DNA of 44,788 nucleotides from Welwitschia mirabilis (taxonomy: Eukaryota; Gnetophyta; Gnetopsida; Welwitschiales), in contig JBOZIK010000001.1 of NCBI GenBank assembly GCA_051453625.1, positions 235,452,792 through 235,497,579 of the forward strand, in the 5' to 3' direction. Shown here in pieces: positions 34,377-44,161 of this stretch. Positions within the stretch are counted from its first letter, which is position 1; the number at the start of each line of letters is the position of its first letter. Position numbers and translations under genes: made by a program. Under the pieces are notes generated by a model. That model was not told the DNA's origin. It saw only the letters and a program-made list of their open reading frames with translations, and searched no databases.

Positions 34377-34770
34377 AGAATTTATGGAAAAAGAAGATTG
34401 TCATTACTCACATAAGTATTTTGAATTAACTTGAAATTATTTACTTGAGTAGTATTATATTTTATCCTCTTGGATCTATTTGTAATTACTTAATTATCTT
34501 TTGGTCTATACATGTTTACTTTATTATTCATTTGGATTGTACTTTAATCTTCTTTCCTTGCAAATTTTCATTTTTATTTCTAATTTCTTGCAATTCCCCT
34601 TCTTTACATGCAAGTGTAATCTTAATTTGAGGGATTTATATTTCAATTCAGTAATTTATATTTTAGAAATCATTTTGTTTTTTATTTCTAGCATCTTATA
34701 TTTTTTAAAATTATTCTTTTAGAGCCACTCCTTCTTTAAAATAGATTGTTAATCCTTGTTATATCTACCC

Positions 34771-34920
34771 CTTGCACTTCATGTGATCTTAGGAATTACC
34801 ACATTGATTATGGTTTTCAACAAATGTGAGATACACTTTGCACTTCATGTGATCTAAGTGATTACCACATTCATTTGGTGTATCCTTCTTGCATCTTTTG
34901 AGTGATCCTAGATATTATTT
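34771..34920 (+). repeat. Tandem repeat in the leader of element A
   Basis: Copy 1 starts at 34771 and copy 2 at 34837, both with CACTTCATGTGATCT then ATTACCACATT. A third, poorer copy starts at about 34888 with GCATCTTTTGAGTGATC. Confidence 0.6.
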
Positions 34921-35103
34921 TAACTTGAATGAAAATATGTTTTTGTAACATAATTTGATCTTATAGAATAATTATAAATAGAAACAAAGGCAAACACACT
35001 CATGAAAGATGTTTTCTTGAAGAAATAATCAAGGAAGGTTTGGTGGAATTTAATTCAAGAACTCAAGGTAAGAAAGAAAAGTCTATTTCTTTAATTGAGT
35101 AAG

Positions 35104-35177
35104 AAAATTATTTTACATTTAATATTTCTTATTTGCATAAAAAAATTATTTTACATTTAATATTTCTTATTTGCATA
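35104..35177 (+). repeat. Perfect 36-bp direct duplication
   Basis: The 36 bases 35104-35139 and 35142-35177 are identical, with two A between them. They contain TTTACATTTAATATTTC. Confidence 0.85.
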
Positions 35178-35222
35178 CTTCTAAACCTTTGAAAATTTAT
35201 AAAAATCAATCAAGTGTTTAAT

Positions 35223-36700
35223 AAAAATCCCATATTTCCTCCTTTGCCTATTCATCCTAATTCTCTTACCTCTATGGCATTCAATAAATCTTTACATAAA
35301 TTATTAGAATACTCTAGTTCAAATGTTACTCTAAAGGACATGTTGGATAATAAAAGAAGGAACTCAATACCCATTTAACCTACCCACTAGAGATGATATA
35401 AAGTTAAATAACTTGAATACCTATCCTACCTTTTCAAAAGAACCTAATGAAAACCCATTATAATACATAGCTAAGATTGAAAAACTCATTATCACTTCAA
35501 GTAATAAAAAAACCATAATTTATATAAAATCTTCATGATCATCTTTCCCTTCACTCTTAGAAAAAAAGCAGAAAATTGTCTTAAAACCATCAAACACAAA
35601 ATCCTTCAGAGTCGAGATTACATTTAAGAAGTCTTTATCAAATGATTTATGAATGAACTAATTATGAGAACAAGAAGAAATAAGTTAACCAATTTTCATT
35701 AATACCCTCATAAATATATCTCCTCAACATATGATAGATTTTTGATAGCCATATCATTCAATCTTGTAAATGAGTTTTCAAAAGAAGAATTTATTGATCA
35801 CTTCTATAGTGGGTTAAATAGTCAAACCAAACAAATGGTATGTTTTTCATGTGATGGAAATTTACATGATTTAACCATAGGTTATGCTTATAACTTATTA
35901 TGATACATTTTATAAAGAATTAAAATTGGCCCAAAACTACATGTAAAGACATTAGAACTATGGGTGAAATGCTTAGAGATTCAAAAAAAGTACAATATGG
36001 AGATGAGCAATCAAAGGTTAATATCCTACTTAGTGATATTAATAGTACCTTGGATAGTTACACATAATCATTAAATGATGTAAAATTATTAAATCACCTC
36101 AACCATTATGAAATATGTGATGAAAAATCTCATTCTACTAAAGAACACCCAGATTTACCAACTTGTAGAGAGGCCATGTTTAAAGAATTTTATGCATTTA
36201 ATTAAAGAACAAATATCTTTAATGGTAACAAAAAATATTCACCATAAAACAATGGGCATTTAAAATCTTTCAAACCCTCATTTAACAACAAATTTAGAAA
36301 CCATTACTCTCAACCTAATTTTTCAAACTATAATAGAAATGTCTCTTATAGAGAAATAATGGAAGAACTCAAAACGATGTAAGATACTACTAATAAAATT
36401 CTAAAAAAATAGAATAAAAATTATAAAATTTGATTGTATTCCTTCAATAAAACATGATAGTAATCAAAGACTTCAAGAATCACGTGTTATACAAACTATT
36501 GCAAGTTGAAATGATGTGAAGAAATATTAAAGATTAGTTACTAGAAGTGGACATGACACTACTTCCCATGAAGAACCCTTAATTTATTTCCCTAAAGATA
36601 AAGAAGTACCTCAATAAGATTATGTTAAAATTCTTAATCAACCAAACCTTCCTTCTACTCTTAACTCTAAATCTAACAATAACAACCAACATCCAAAGAA
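35223..36700 (+). pseudogene. gag: Decayed gag of element A
   Basis: Gag forms the particle that packages the element RNA. A plausible start is the ATG at 35274 (MAFNKSLHKLLEYSSSN). Downstream LNTYPTFSKEPNE, FYSGLNSQTKQM (about 35803) and a knuckle relic can be read in shifting frames. The knuckle at 36107-36150 is YEIC....H....H: the first cysteine is Tyr (TGT to TAT) and the last is His, so a CX2CX4HX4C metal site is lost. Beyond it lies an N/Q/S-rich part leading to the protease. Many stops and several frameshifts. Homologous to 22391-23540 of element B. Confidence 0.75.
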
Positions 36701-36879
36701 GAAGATTACCCAATAAATGGATAGATTGAACACAACCCAACTTATGATGAGTATTTAAAGGTAATTATGAATGATTCTAATATTAACTTATCCTTTTAAA
36801 TATCCTTTAAGACATCCCCAAGTACAATAAAATGTGGAAGGACTTAGCAAGAAAAAACAAAAGAGGACAACTCTAAGTA

Positions 36880-37320
36880 AAGTGTTCATCGTGCAATCCC
36901 TTTCCAACTTGGTTTCATAAAATTATTTAAGTTTAAAGATCTAGGGGAAACCACTATTTGTGATGTTTTGGAGGCAAATAATAAAATCAATAAAGCCTTA
37001 ATCGATATAGAGACAAGTGTAAGTATTATGCCTTTACATATTTATAAAAAATTTAGATTATAAGGGAGCATTGAACCTACTAGAATAGTATTGGAATTGG
37101 TTGATGTAATAATCAAGAAACCTATAGTGATAATCAAAGACTTAGTGATTTAAATTAAGGAATATTTCTATTTTATAGATGTGATCATTATTGAGGTTGA
37201 GCATAATGAAAGATATCCTTTGCTTTTAAGAGAATCCTTTTGTGCAATAGTCCATTGTGTTATTAATACTCGCACGGGGATGATGAAGTGTCATATAGGT
37301 AATAAAAACGTTTAGTAGTA
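36880..37320 (+). pseudogene. Decayed aspartic protease of element A
   Basis: The conserved preface (VQSLSNL, then KFKDLGE) leads to the active site, which reads IDIETSVSIMP from 37001: the catalytic Asp codon (37004-37006) is kept but the following Gly and Ala are Glu and Thr, both explained by G-to-A changes. Then come LELVD, KKPIVIIKDLV, YFIDVIIIEVEH and PLLLRESF, which line up with the second half of plant Ty3/gypsy retropepsins. A stop interrupts the middle. Inactive as encoded. Confidence 0.8.
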
Positions 37321-37880
37321 TTTGATGCCACTAAGAAAGACATGGGAGATTAATTAGACATGGAAGAAAATGTTAGGTCATTCATGTTAGTTTAACACTA
37401 TCCTTTAGAAGAAAGACTTCTTTCATTACATATGTCTACCTTGTTTTATGATGAGGATGAATATTCTATTATTCTTAAATCTTTAAACTCCTTCAATCCT
37501 TGTAATCTTAGTTAAGATATTTTAAACCACTCTTATAATAGTGATTCTTATAAGGACTTTAAACCCATACTTAACCATGATATCTAATATGTAAGATCCA
37601 TTAAAAATCTTTTACATCAAGATGGGTTTTTTACACCTATGATGGATGAAAATGATCTTCCACTAAAAGACTTATCTAATGGTTTGAAGTATATTTTCTT
37701 AAATAACAATCCTAATAATCTATTTATCACTAGTTCTCAACATCATCATTCACAAGTAAAATCCTTAATTTAACTTCTTACTTTAACAACAAATGCTTTT
37801 ACTTAAACTCATAAAGATCTTAATGCTATTTCTTATCATATTATTCAACACAGAGTTTACTAGATGATAATGTTAAACTC
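37321..37880 (+). pseudogene. Protease to reverse transcriptase linker of element A
   Basis: Protein-like phrases such as LKDLSNGLKYIFLNNN (about 37665-37715) match the conserved linker of Athila-type Pol just before reverse transcriptase. Stops are present. No separate function is expected. Confidence 0.6.
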
Positions 37881-38660
37881 ATTAGATAACCTTAAAGAAG
37901 GCATAATCCTATCATTAAGCAAAAAGTCAAGAACAAAGGCATTAAACTTATGGATGCAGGTATCATCTATGCTATTTAGAATAGTAAATGGATTAGCCCT
38001 CTTATAGTAGTACCCAAAAAGGAAGGAAAGTGATGAGTATGCATTAATTTTAGGAAACTCAATTATGTAACCAAGAAAAATCATTACCTCTTTCCTTTTC
38101 TTAATCAAGTCCTTGATAGGATCCAAGGCCATGCTTACTATTACTTCTCTGATGGAGATAGTGGTTATAATCAAGAGTGCATTATCAATGAAGATTAATC
38201 TAACCTTTACCTCTTATTTTGGTACTTTTACCTTTAAAAGAATGTACTTTGGCCTATGTAATACTCTAGAAACCTTTTAAAGAGACATGATGGGTATTTT
38301 CTCACATATGATTAAGGATTTTATTGAGATCTTTATGGATGATTTTTCTATCTTTGGTGACTCTTTTGAATAAACTTTAAAAAATTATAAAAAGTCATTG
38401 ACTACTATATAAATAGGGGCCTTCATCTTAGTTGGGAGAAAATTCATTTTCTTATGAGAAATGGGATTGTACTTGGTCACTGCATTTCTTATAATGGTAT
38501 TAGAATGAACCCTTTCAAGATAGACATCATCAAGAAACTATCTCCTATAATTAATGTCAAATAAGTGAGATCCTTTCTTAGCCATTCTATATTATATAGA
38601 AGATTCATTAAGGACTATGCCAAGATTTACAAACCCCTTTATTTCCTCTCAAAAAAGAGG
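37881..38660 (+). pseudogene. pol: Decayed reverse transcriptase of element A
   Basis: Reverse transcriptase copies the element RNA to DNA. In order one reads IKLMDAGIIYAI, KWISPLIVVPKKEGK, VCINFRKLNYVTKKNHY, FSDGDSGYNQ (with the first catalytic Asp), then, shifted, FGTFTFKRMYFGLCN-like sequence and the FMDDFSIFGDSFE box at 38332 with both catalytic Asp codons, then NRGLHLSWEKIHFLMRNG, IVLGHCISYNGI and RRFIKDYAKIYKPLYFL. FMDD in place of YVDD is usual for Athila-like elements. Frameshifts and stops lie between the motifs. The minus-strand frame at 37860-38174 is only the antisense of this domain. Confidence 0.9.
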
Positions 38661-38719
38661 GCAAGTTCAACTAGAGTGAAGATTGTCAAAATGTCTTTGA
38701 AAATCTTAAGAACAAAATT

Positions 38720-39130
38720 TCTTTCAATCCCATTATAGGAGGATTCAATTGAACCATAGATTTTTAGTTAATGTGTGATAGGCAGTGTTTTAAAATATAA
38801 ACATAAAAAGTGATTAAAAAATATTTCTTATATTAGTAAAACTCTTTCAAGAGTTCAATAGGATTATACCACCACTAAAAAAGGAAATGCTTTCTCTCAT
38901 CTTTTACCTTGAAAAATTAAGACATTACCTTCTTGGTTTTTATACCAATTTCTACATTGATCATGTATTCATTTGATATCTTATGATAAAAAAGAGATTA
39001 GAGTGCTAGAATTATTCGATGGATACTTCTCATGTAACAATTTAACTTAACCATCATAGATAAATAAGATAAACGTAATTATATTACTGATCATCTTTCA
39101 AAAACCCCTTAAGAAAGAAAACCTTTACAT
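38720..39130 (+). pseudogene. pol: Decayed RNase H of element A
   Basis: RNase H removes the RNA strand during reverse transcription. Phrases YISKTLSRVQ and DYTTTKKG (about 38834-38885), LRHYLLGFYTNFYIDH (about 38917-38962) and the closing DHLSKT at 39089-39106 line up with the plant Ty3/gypsy RNase H pattern (YASKTL, YSTTEKE, SDH, DHLSRL). The Asp of SDH is kept. Multiple frameshifts. Confidence 0.8.
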
Positions 39131-39259
39131 TTCTCTTCCAATATTTCCATTGAGGACTTCTTTCCTAATGAATAATTATTTTACATTCATGATTTATATG
39201 CTATATGCTCTTAACATATTGTTCCTTGATATGTTGATATTATAAACTATCTTATCACT

Positions 39260-40300
39260 TTTAAAATCCCCTAACATTGGACTTCAAATCAAAGAAAATA
39301 TTTTCTTCATATAAGAGGAAATTATGAATGGAATAAGCCACATCTCTATCAAAGATGTAAAGATCAAATCATGCATAAGTATGTGTCAAAGTGGAAACCG
39401 ATTGATATTATTTTCCTTTACTATGATGATGTGTGTAAAGTTAATTTAGTAACAAAAAGATAGTCATCAAAATCCTTCATGCTGGTTTCTATTAGCCTAC
39501 CTTTTTCAAAGACTCTTTTAATCATTTGAAAGATGTAATGCATGTTAATGTTTTGGAAGCCTTACCAAATCTTACGATCTGCCCTTACAACTTATTCTTG
39601 AATTTAAACCCTTTGATCATTGGATATAAACTTTATAGGTCCTCTTAAACTATCTTATTACAACACGAATTAAATCTTAGGAGCTATAAACTATCTTACG
39701 AGATGGGTTGAAGTAATTCCTTATAAAACCAATGATGTTAAATCCATGTATTCCTTTCTAAAATCTAATATCTTCCATAGGTTTGGCTTTTCTAAAATCG
39801 TAATTAGTGGCTAAGGTACCCACTTCATTAATAAGGTTCTTAGAAAACTCCTCCTTTCTATAGGAATTGGACATAGAATTACAAATGCTTATCATCCTCA
39901 AACAAATATTCAAGTTGAGAATGTTAATAGAGAGATTAATAAGATACTCTAGAAAATTATTTTCAAAATAAGAAATCTTAGTCTTTCAAACTTAATGATG
40001 TGATGTGGGATTATCATACTACTTGGCATAATTTAGTTGGATTTTTACCTTATGAACTTATATATGAAAAACGTTGTATTCTACCTATTAATGTTTGCTA
40101 TAATTCTTATTATACTATTCATAAAATTATTGTATTAAACCATGAGGAGAATGTTTACTAATGTTTAATACAACTTCAAGACCTTAATTAAAAAATAATG
40201 AGTGCTATCCATAGATAATTCATCTAGAAAGCCTAAGCCAAATTTCATCATGATAAAAACGTTTCTTCATAAATCCTTTGAATCAGGTTAATTTGTGCTT
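39260..40300 (+). pseudogene. pol: Decayed integrase of element A
   Basis: Integrase inserts the DNA copy through a D,D-35-E site. The N-terminal part reads YFLHIRGNYEWNKPHLYQRC (about 39300-39360). The catalytic core reads INFIGPLKLSYYN, YLTRWVEVIPYKTNDVK, FHRFGFSKIVISG*GTHF, ITNAYHPQTNIQVENVN. The first catalytic Asp is Asn (39629-39631), the second is Gly (39809-39811) followed by a stop at 39812, and only Glu 39917-39919 is kept. The following part includes a VLYYTKFHILHNKLTSK-like C-terminal phrase near 40290-40345. No chromodomain is seen. Inactive. Confidence 0.85.
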
Positions 40301-40788
40301 TTGTATTATACTAAATTCCATATTTTACATAACAAATTGACCTCTAAATGACTTGACTCTTATCATATGTGAAGCGTACTTTATGTATCCCCAGATGATT
40401 ATTCTTATATCTTGAACATGATAGAAGAAATTAACTTGGAATATCCTTTTTGCAAAAATGATAATCTCCCCTTGGCCATCTACTAAATTATTTCTTAGTC
40501 TAATTCTTTGATTTAAGTTATGACACAACTTGATCATCTTTAATTTGATTCGTGTTTGACTTCCATAGGTGTTACCATAATTAAGTAATTCTTTACTTTG
40601 GGATTTTATGTTTTAAAGATTGGATTTAGTTAATCTTAATATATTCTAATATCTACAATCAATATCCTTATTTATTTTGTTACAAAGTATCAATCATATT
40701 AATTTGATTCTTTCTTTTAATCATATATTTTATTACTTCATCATTCCAATGATTAGTTAATTTTGTAAAAAATGAGGGTCTAAGTTAA
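40301..40788 (+). pseudogene. Pol end and following region of element A
   Basis: The integrase C-terminal part fades after about 40560. The minus-strand frame at 40325-40537 lies antisense to this relic and is not a gene. T-rich non-coding sequence follows. Confidence 0.45.
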
Positions 40789-41000
40789 TGAAAAAAACCT
40801 AAAAAATTAAAAGAAAAAGGGAAATATTAAGGGAAAGGTGGGGAAGGACCATCATCTTCCAATTATATCATGATGTACTACTATGAGCATATTGGGGTAA
40901 ATTTTCTTAAGAAGAACATTTGGAAGTATGATATGGTAGTTATGGGAACTCCACTAGAGGATTAGTTAGCAATGATCTAGATTTAACTTATGGGTCCTTA
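40789..41000 (+). repeat. Purine-rich stretch and conserved 3' module of element A
   Basis: A purine-rich stretch (40789-40849, with AGGGAAAGGTGGGGAAGGA) is followed by CCATCATCTTCCAATTAT and then a block (40893-40965) with GTATGATATGGTAGTTAT and AACTCCACTAGAGG that matches 1551-1630 of element C. Confidence 0.6.
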
Positions 41001-41387
41001 TTTTCTTAGTAGTAATTAAAATTTTTTCATCATGATGAATGATGTTATTCAACATCCCATTAACTTAAAAACTCCTCCAAGCCACAGACTTCATGAACAT
41101 ATGAGTATATTATTCAGTAGATGATATCTTATCAAAGTACTATGATTGTCACAGCTAAAGAAGGATTAAACTATATTCCAAGCATGACTTAGTATTTTGA
41201 CAAAAATAACCATTAGATATTGTCATTATTACTATCCTTTCTAATGATACTCTATGGTTTTTTACATTAAATCATGTATTTTTATATCAAGTATCTTTAT
41301 AACTTTTAATATGAAGTTTTGCTAGATTTGAATTCAGGGTTGTCCTATCTTATCCATTTTATTTTTTATCTTATCTTAGTTTGTTGG
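41001..41387 (+). other. Non-coding 3' region of element A before the gap
   Basis: No frame is supported. Weak resemblance to the 3' region of element C. The long frames drawn through the following gap are artefacts. Confidence 0.4.
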
Positions 41388-42007
41388 NNNNNNNNNNNNN
41401 NNNNNNNNNNNNNNNNNNNNNNNNNNNNNNNNNNNNNNNNNNNNNNNNNNNNNNNNNNNNNNNNNNNNNNNNNNNNNNNNNNNNNNNNNNNNNNNNNNNN
41501 NNNNNNNNNNNNNNNNNNNNNNNNNNNNNNNNNNNNNNNNNNNNNNNNNNNNNNNNNNNNNNNNNNNNNNNNNNNNNNNNNNNNNNNNNNNNNNNNNNNN
41601 NNNNNNNNNNNNNNNNNNNNNNNNNNNNNNNNNNNNNNNNNNNNNNNNNNNNNNNNNNNNNNNNNNNNNNNNNNNNNNNNNNNNNNNNNNNNNNNNNNNN
41701 NNNNNNNNNNNNNNNNNNNNNNNNNNNNNNNNNNNNNNNNNNNNNNNNNNNNNNNNNNNNNNNNNNNNNNNNNNNNNNNNNNNNNNNNNNNNNNNNNNNN
41801 NNNNNNNNNNNNNNNNNNNNNNNNNNNNNNNNNNNNNNNNNNNNNNNNNNNNNNNNNNNNNNNNNNNNNNNNNNNNNNNNNNNNNNNNNNNNNNNNNNNN
41901 NNNNNNNNNNNNNNNNNNNNNNNNNNNNNNNNNNNNNNNNNNNNNNNNNNNNNNNNNNNNNNNNNNNNNNNNNNNNNNNNNNNNNNNNNNNNNNNNNNNN
42001 NNNNNNN
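41388..42007. other. Assembly gap, 620 N
   Basis: A run of 620 N in the post-integrase region of element A. Confidence 0.98.
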
Positions 42008-42647
42008 TAATTTTTCCAAAATAATGCTTAGGACTTTGTCATTTTCTAATCTACTTATTACATTTTTCATCACTTGACTATTATGCATAAAATTTAATTA
42101 ACCTTTGAGTTAACCATCCTTTAGCATAATAACATTCATGCTTTTCTTTCTTTAATAATCTTTTTTTTTATAATCTCTCTTGCCATTTAACCTTGCAATC
42201 ATGAGCTATTACTCTAGTTTACAATCTTTGTCATGCTTCAAAAACATGCTTGTTTAAGATCTAGTGCATGGCTACCTTGAATGTTCACACATGATGACTT
42301 TTCATATGTATATCAATTTCTTCCCCTTTTCTTCATGGCTTATGGAGCTTAAGATGACTTTCAGATTTAGTTGAGGGGTTGACACATATATTATATGATT
42401 TGTAGGCCAAAATGTTTCACCTACGTACACTTAACATAAATATATGTAATGATGTTGAACTAATTCTTGCTAGTATATATCTATTCCACTTTTTATTTTT
42501 ATTAGATTAAATTTATTTTGCATGTTGTACTTAAAACTTAATTCTAATGTTATATACATGTTTTGAGTTTGTATTCTTTTTTTGCTCATTTTGTCAATTT
42601 ACTTGTATCTTGTTATCTACTTACTTAATCAAGGACTGATAAACGCT
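42008..42647 (+). other. Non-coding 3' region of element A after the gap
   Basis: T-rich DNA with no coding frame, running to the polypurine tract. Confidence 0.45.
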
Positions 42648-42659
42648 AGTAGGGGACTA
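42648..42659 (+). other. Polypurine tract relic before the 3' LTR of element A
   Basis: AGTAGGGGACTA directly before TGTTGTAA. Short and with three pyrimidines, but at the exact place required, and similar to the tract before the 3' LTR of element B. Confidence 0.5.
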
Positions 42660-43042
42660 TGTTGTAAATCCAAATTGACCTATTTAACACACATCTAGAG
42701 CACATTTTTAGGTCCTATTAACAGGGTTTCTAGAGATTTATACAACTTATGCAAATCTTTCATACATATCATGAAATGCAACAATTTTCAACACAAGGAT
42801 CTATTTTTGCATTATGATGAACCAAAGGACAATGATCAAGATAGAGTTAAGAAAGAAAAACTAGTCATTTACTATGTCATTAGAATGACTTATGCAAATT
42901 AACAATCATGTAGTATGTCATTAAGATGACAAATGCAAAATAATAGTCATCTCATGTATAGTTGGGATGATGCTTATAGATTAATGTATAATAGGAGCAA
43001 TTGGATAGGATCTAACAATTGTTTCCTATGTTGTTGAAATGT

Positions 43043-43278
43043 NNNNNNNNNNNNNNNNNNNNNNNNNNNNNNNNNNNNNNNNNNNNNNNNNNNNNNNNNN
43101 NNNNNNNNNNNNNNNNNNNNNNNNNNNNNNNNNNNNNNNNNNNNNNNNNNNNNNNNNNNNNNNNNNNNNNNNNNNNNNNNNNNNNNNNNNNNNNNNNNNN
43201 NNNNNNNNNNNNNNNNNNNNNNNNNNNNNNNNNNNNNNNNNNNNNNNNNNNNNNNNNNNNNNNNNNNNNNNNNNNNNN
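43043..43278. other. Assembly gap, 236 N
   Basis: A run of 236 N inside the 3' LTR. The spacing agrees with the 5' LTR, so the size appears realistic. Confidence 0.98.
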
Positions 43279-43630
43279 GATCATTTTTGTCATCTGAAAT
43301 CATGTGATGATTAGAGATGATGATTAGAAATTATTAGAGGTAAGGAAATCAATCCTACTTGTGATGAGGACTATCTTGATGATAGGTAGTAAACATTCCA
43401 TTGAGGATTTATTGTTTTAAGTGATGTATTTCAATTTTATTAATAAAAATATTAATTTAATTAGAACTTTGTTAAAATTATTTCTTATTTCTTCCTTATA
43501 ACTTATCTTAATTGCAATGAAAGTGACATGAATTTTTAATTGATATAGACTAATAAGGACCAATCTAAGTGACAATAAATTAGAAATTTAATTAAGTAAT
43601 TGAATTATATTTGCATTCATTCTACATTGC

Positions 43631-43660
43631 ATTTCATTTCATTTCATTTCATTTCATTTC
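43631..43660 (+). repeat. ATTTC microsatellite in the 3' LTR
   Basis: Six uninterrupted ATTTC units. The 5' LTR has a shorter, interrupted version near 34077-34110. Confidence 0.9.
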
Positions 43661-43918
43661 ATTGCATTTCATCGTAATCCTTGCATTGTTCTATTTCATT
43701 TTCTATAAAGTAAAATTAAAAAATATGTTCTAATTTTCTTTTTTAAATAAATTTTACAAATTCTCTTTTAAAATCCTTCTCTAAGTGTATTACATTTGGG
43801 TTTATCCCACTATGCAAATGTGTATTGTGTGTAATTAGATTATCAGTGTTTTAGGTGTTGTAAGTTAAATTTGATTTTTATAATATTGGAATTGGAAGCA
43901 CAAATACACATCACAACA

Positions 43919-44161
43919 TTTTAGCATGAGTCATCCCATCAACATAGGAAATGACTAGTTTTTCTTAATTAACTCTATCTTGTTCTTTTTTTTTTTTTGG
44001 TTCATCATCATGAAAAATAGCTCCTTACATTAGAAACTATTGCATTTCATAACCTATATGAAATATTTGCATAATTTGCATTAATCCCTAGAAACCCTAT
44101 TAATAGGATCTAAAAATGTTTTCCACAAGTATTCCAAATAGGTCAATTTGGCTTCACAACA
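43919..44161 (-). repeat. Inverted head of a family A LTR
   Basis: Read on the minus strand from 44161 it begins TGTTGTGAAGCCAAATTGAC and continues with TTTTTAGATCCTATTAATAG, GGGTTTCTAGGGATT, ATGAAATGCAATAGTTT, GATAGAGTTAA and AAAAACTAGTCATTTCCTAT, matching the first 240 bases of the LTRs at 42660 and 33124. It stops right at the end of the 3' LTR of element A. No polypurine tract stands at 44162, so it would be the 5' LTR head of a minus-strand element, or a rearranged fragment. Confidence 0.8.

Larger units (their letters stand above)
34377..35222 (+). other. Leader of element A with internal repeats
   Basis: T-rich non-coding sequence. Two copies of a 66-bp unit (GCACTTCATGTGATCT core at 34774 and 34840) and a weaker third (from about 34891) lie at 34771-34920. 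A perfect 36-bp duplication lies at 35104-35177. Short frames at 34445-34722 are hydrophobic by-products of the T-rich sequence. Confidence 0.6.
33124..43918 (+). mobile_element. Element A: near full-length, decayed Ty3/gypsy (Athila/Tat-like) LTR retrotransposon
   Basis: 10.8 kb with all landmarks in the right order: 5' LTR 33124-34355, tRNA-Asp-type primer binding site 34359-34376, leader, gag, protease, reverse transcriptase with FMDD, RNase H, integrase, a long post-integrase region with a 620-N gap, polypurine tract and 3' LTR 42660-43918. The gene order protease-RT-RNase H-integrase defines Ty3/gypsy; FMDDFSIFG, the tRNA-Asp-type site and the absence of a visible chromodomain point to the Athila/Tat side. 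The two LTRs agree at only about three quarters of positions by eye, so the insertion is very old. No target duplication is seen (CACTC and TTTTA). All domains have stops and shifts; it is inactive. Confidence 0.85.
42660..43918 (+). repeat. 3' LTR of element A
   Basis: It starts TGTTGTAAATCC and ends ACACATCACAACA, 1259 bases including a 236-N gap, and aligns with the 5' LTR 33124-34355. It has a longer ATTTC microsatellite (43631-43660) than the 5' copy. Confidence 0.85.

Noticed and set aside
34445-34722. Two overlapping hydrophobic ORFs in the leader of element A
   Set aside because: Same T-rich effect, and the leader is expected to be non-coding.
37860-38174. A 104-codon minus-strand ORF
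   Set aside because: It is antisense to the reverse transcriptase relic, whose plus-strand motifs are clear.
40325-40537. A 70-codon minus-strand ORF
   Set aside because: It lies antisense to the integrase C-terminal relic.
41319-42088. Long open frames on both strands across the 620-N gap, and the similar frames over 11847-12125, 20461-20830 and 42974-43314
   Set aside because: All are produced by reading through N runs.
43619-43670. A CRISPR-like array from repeated ATTTC words
   Set aside because: It is a plain microsatellite without spacers, in a plant LTR.
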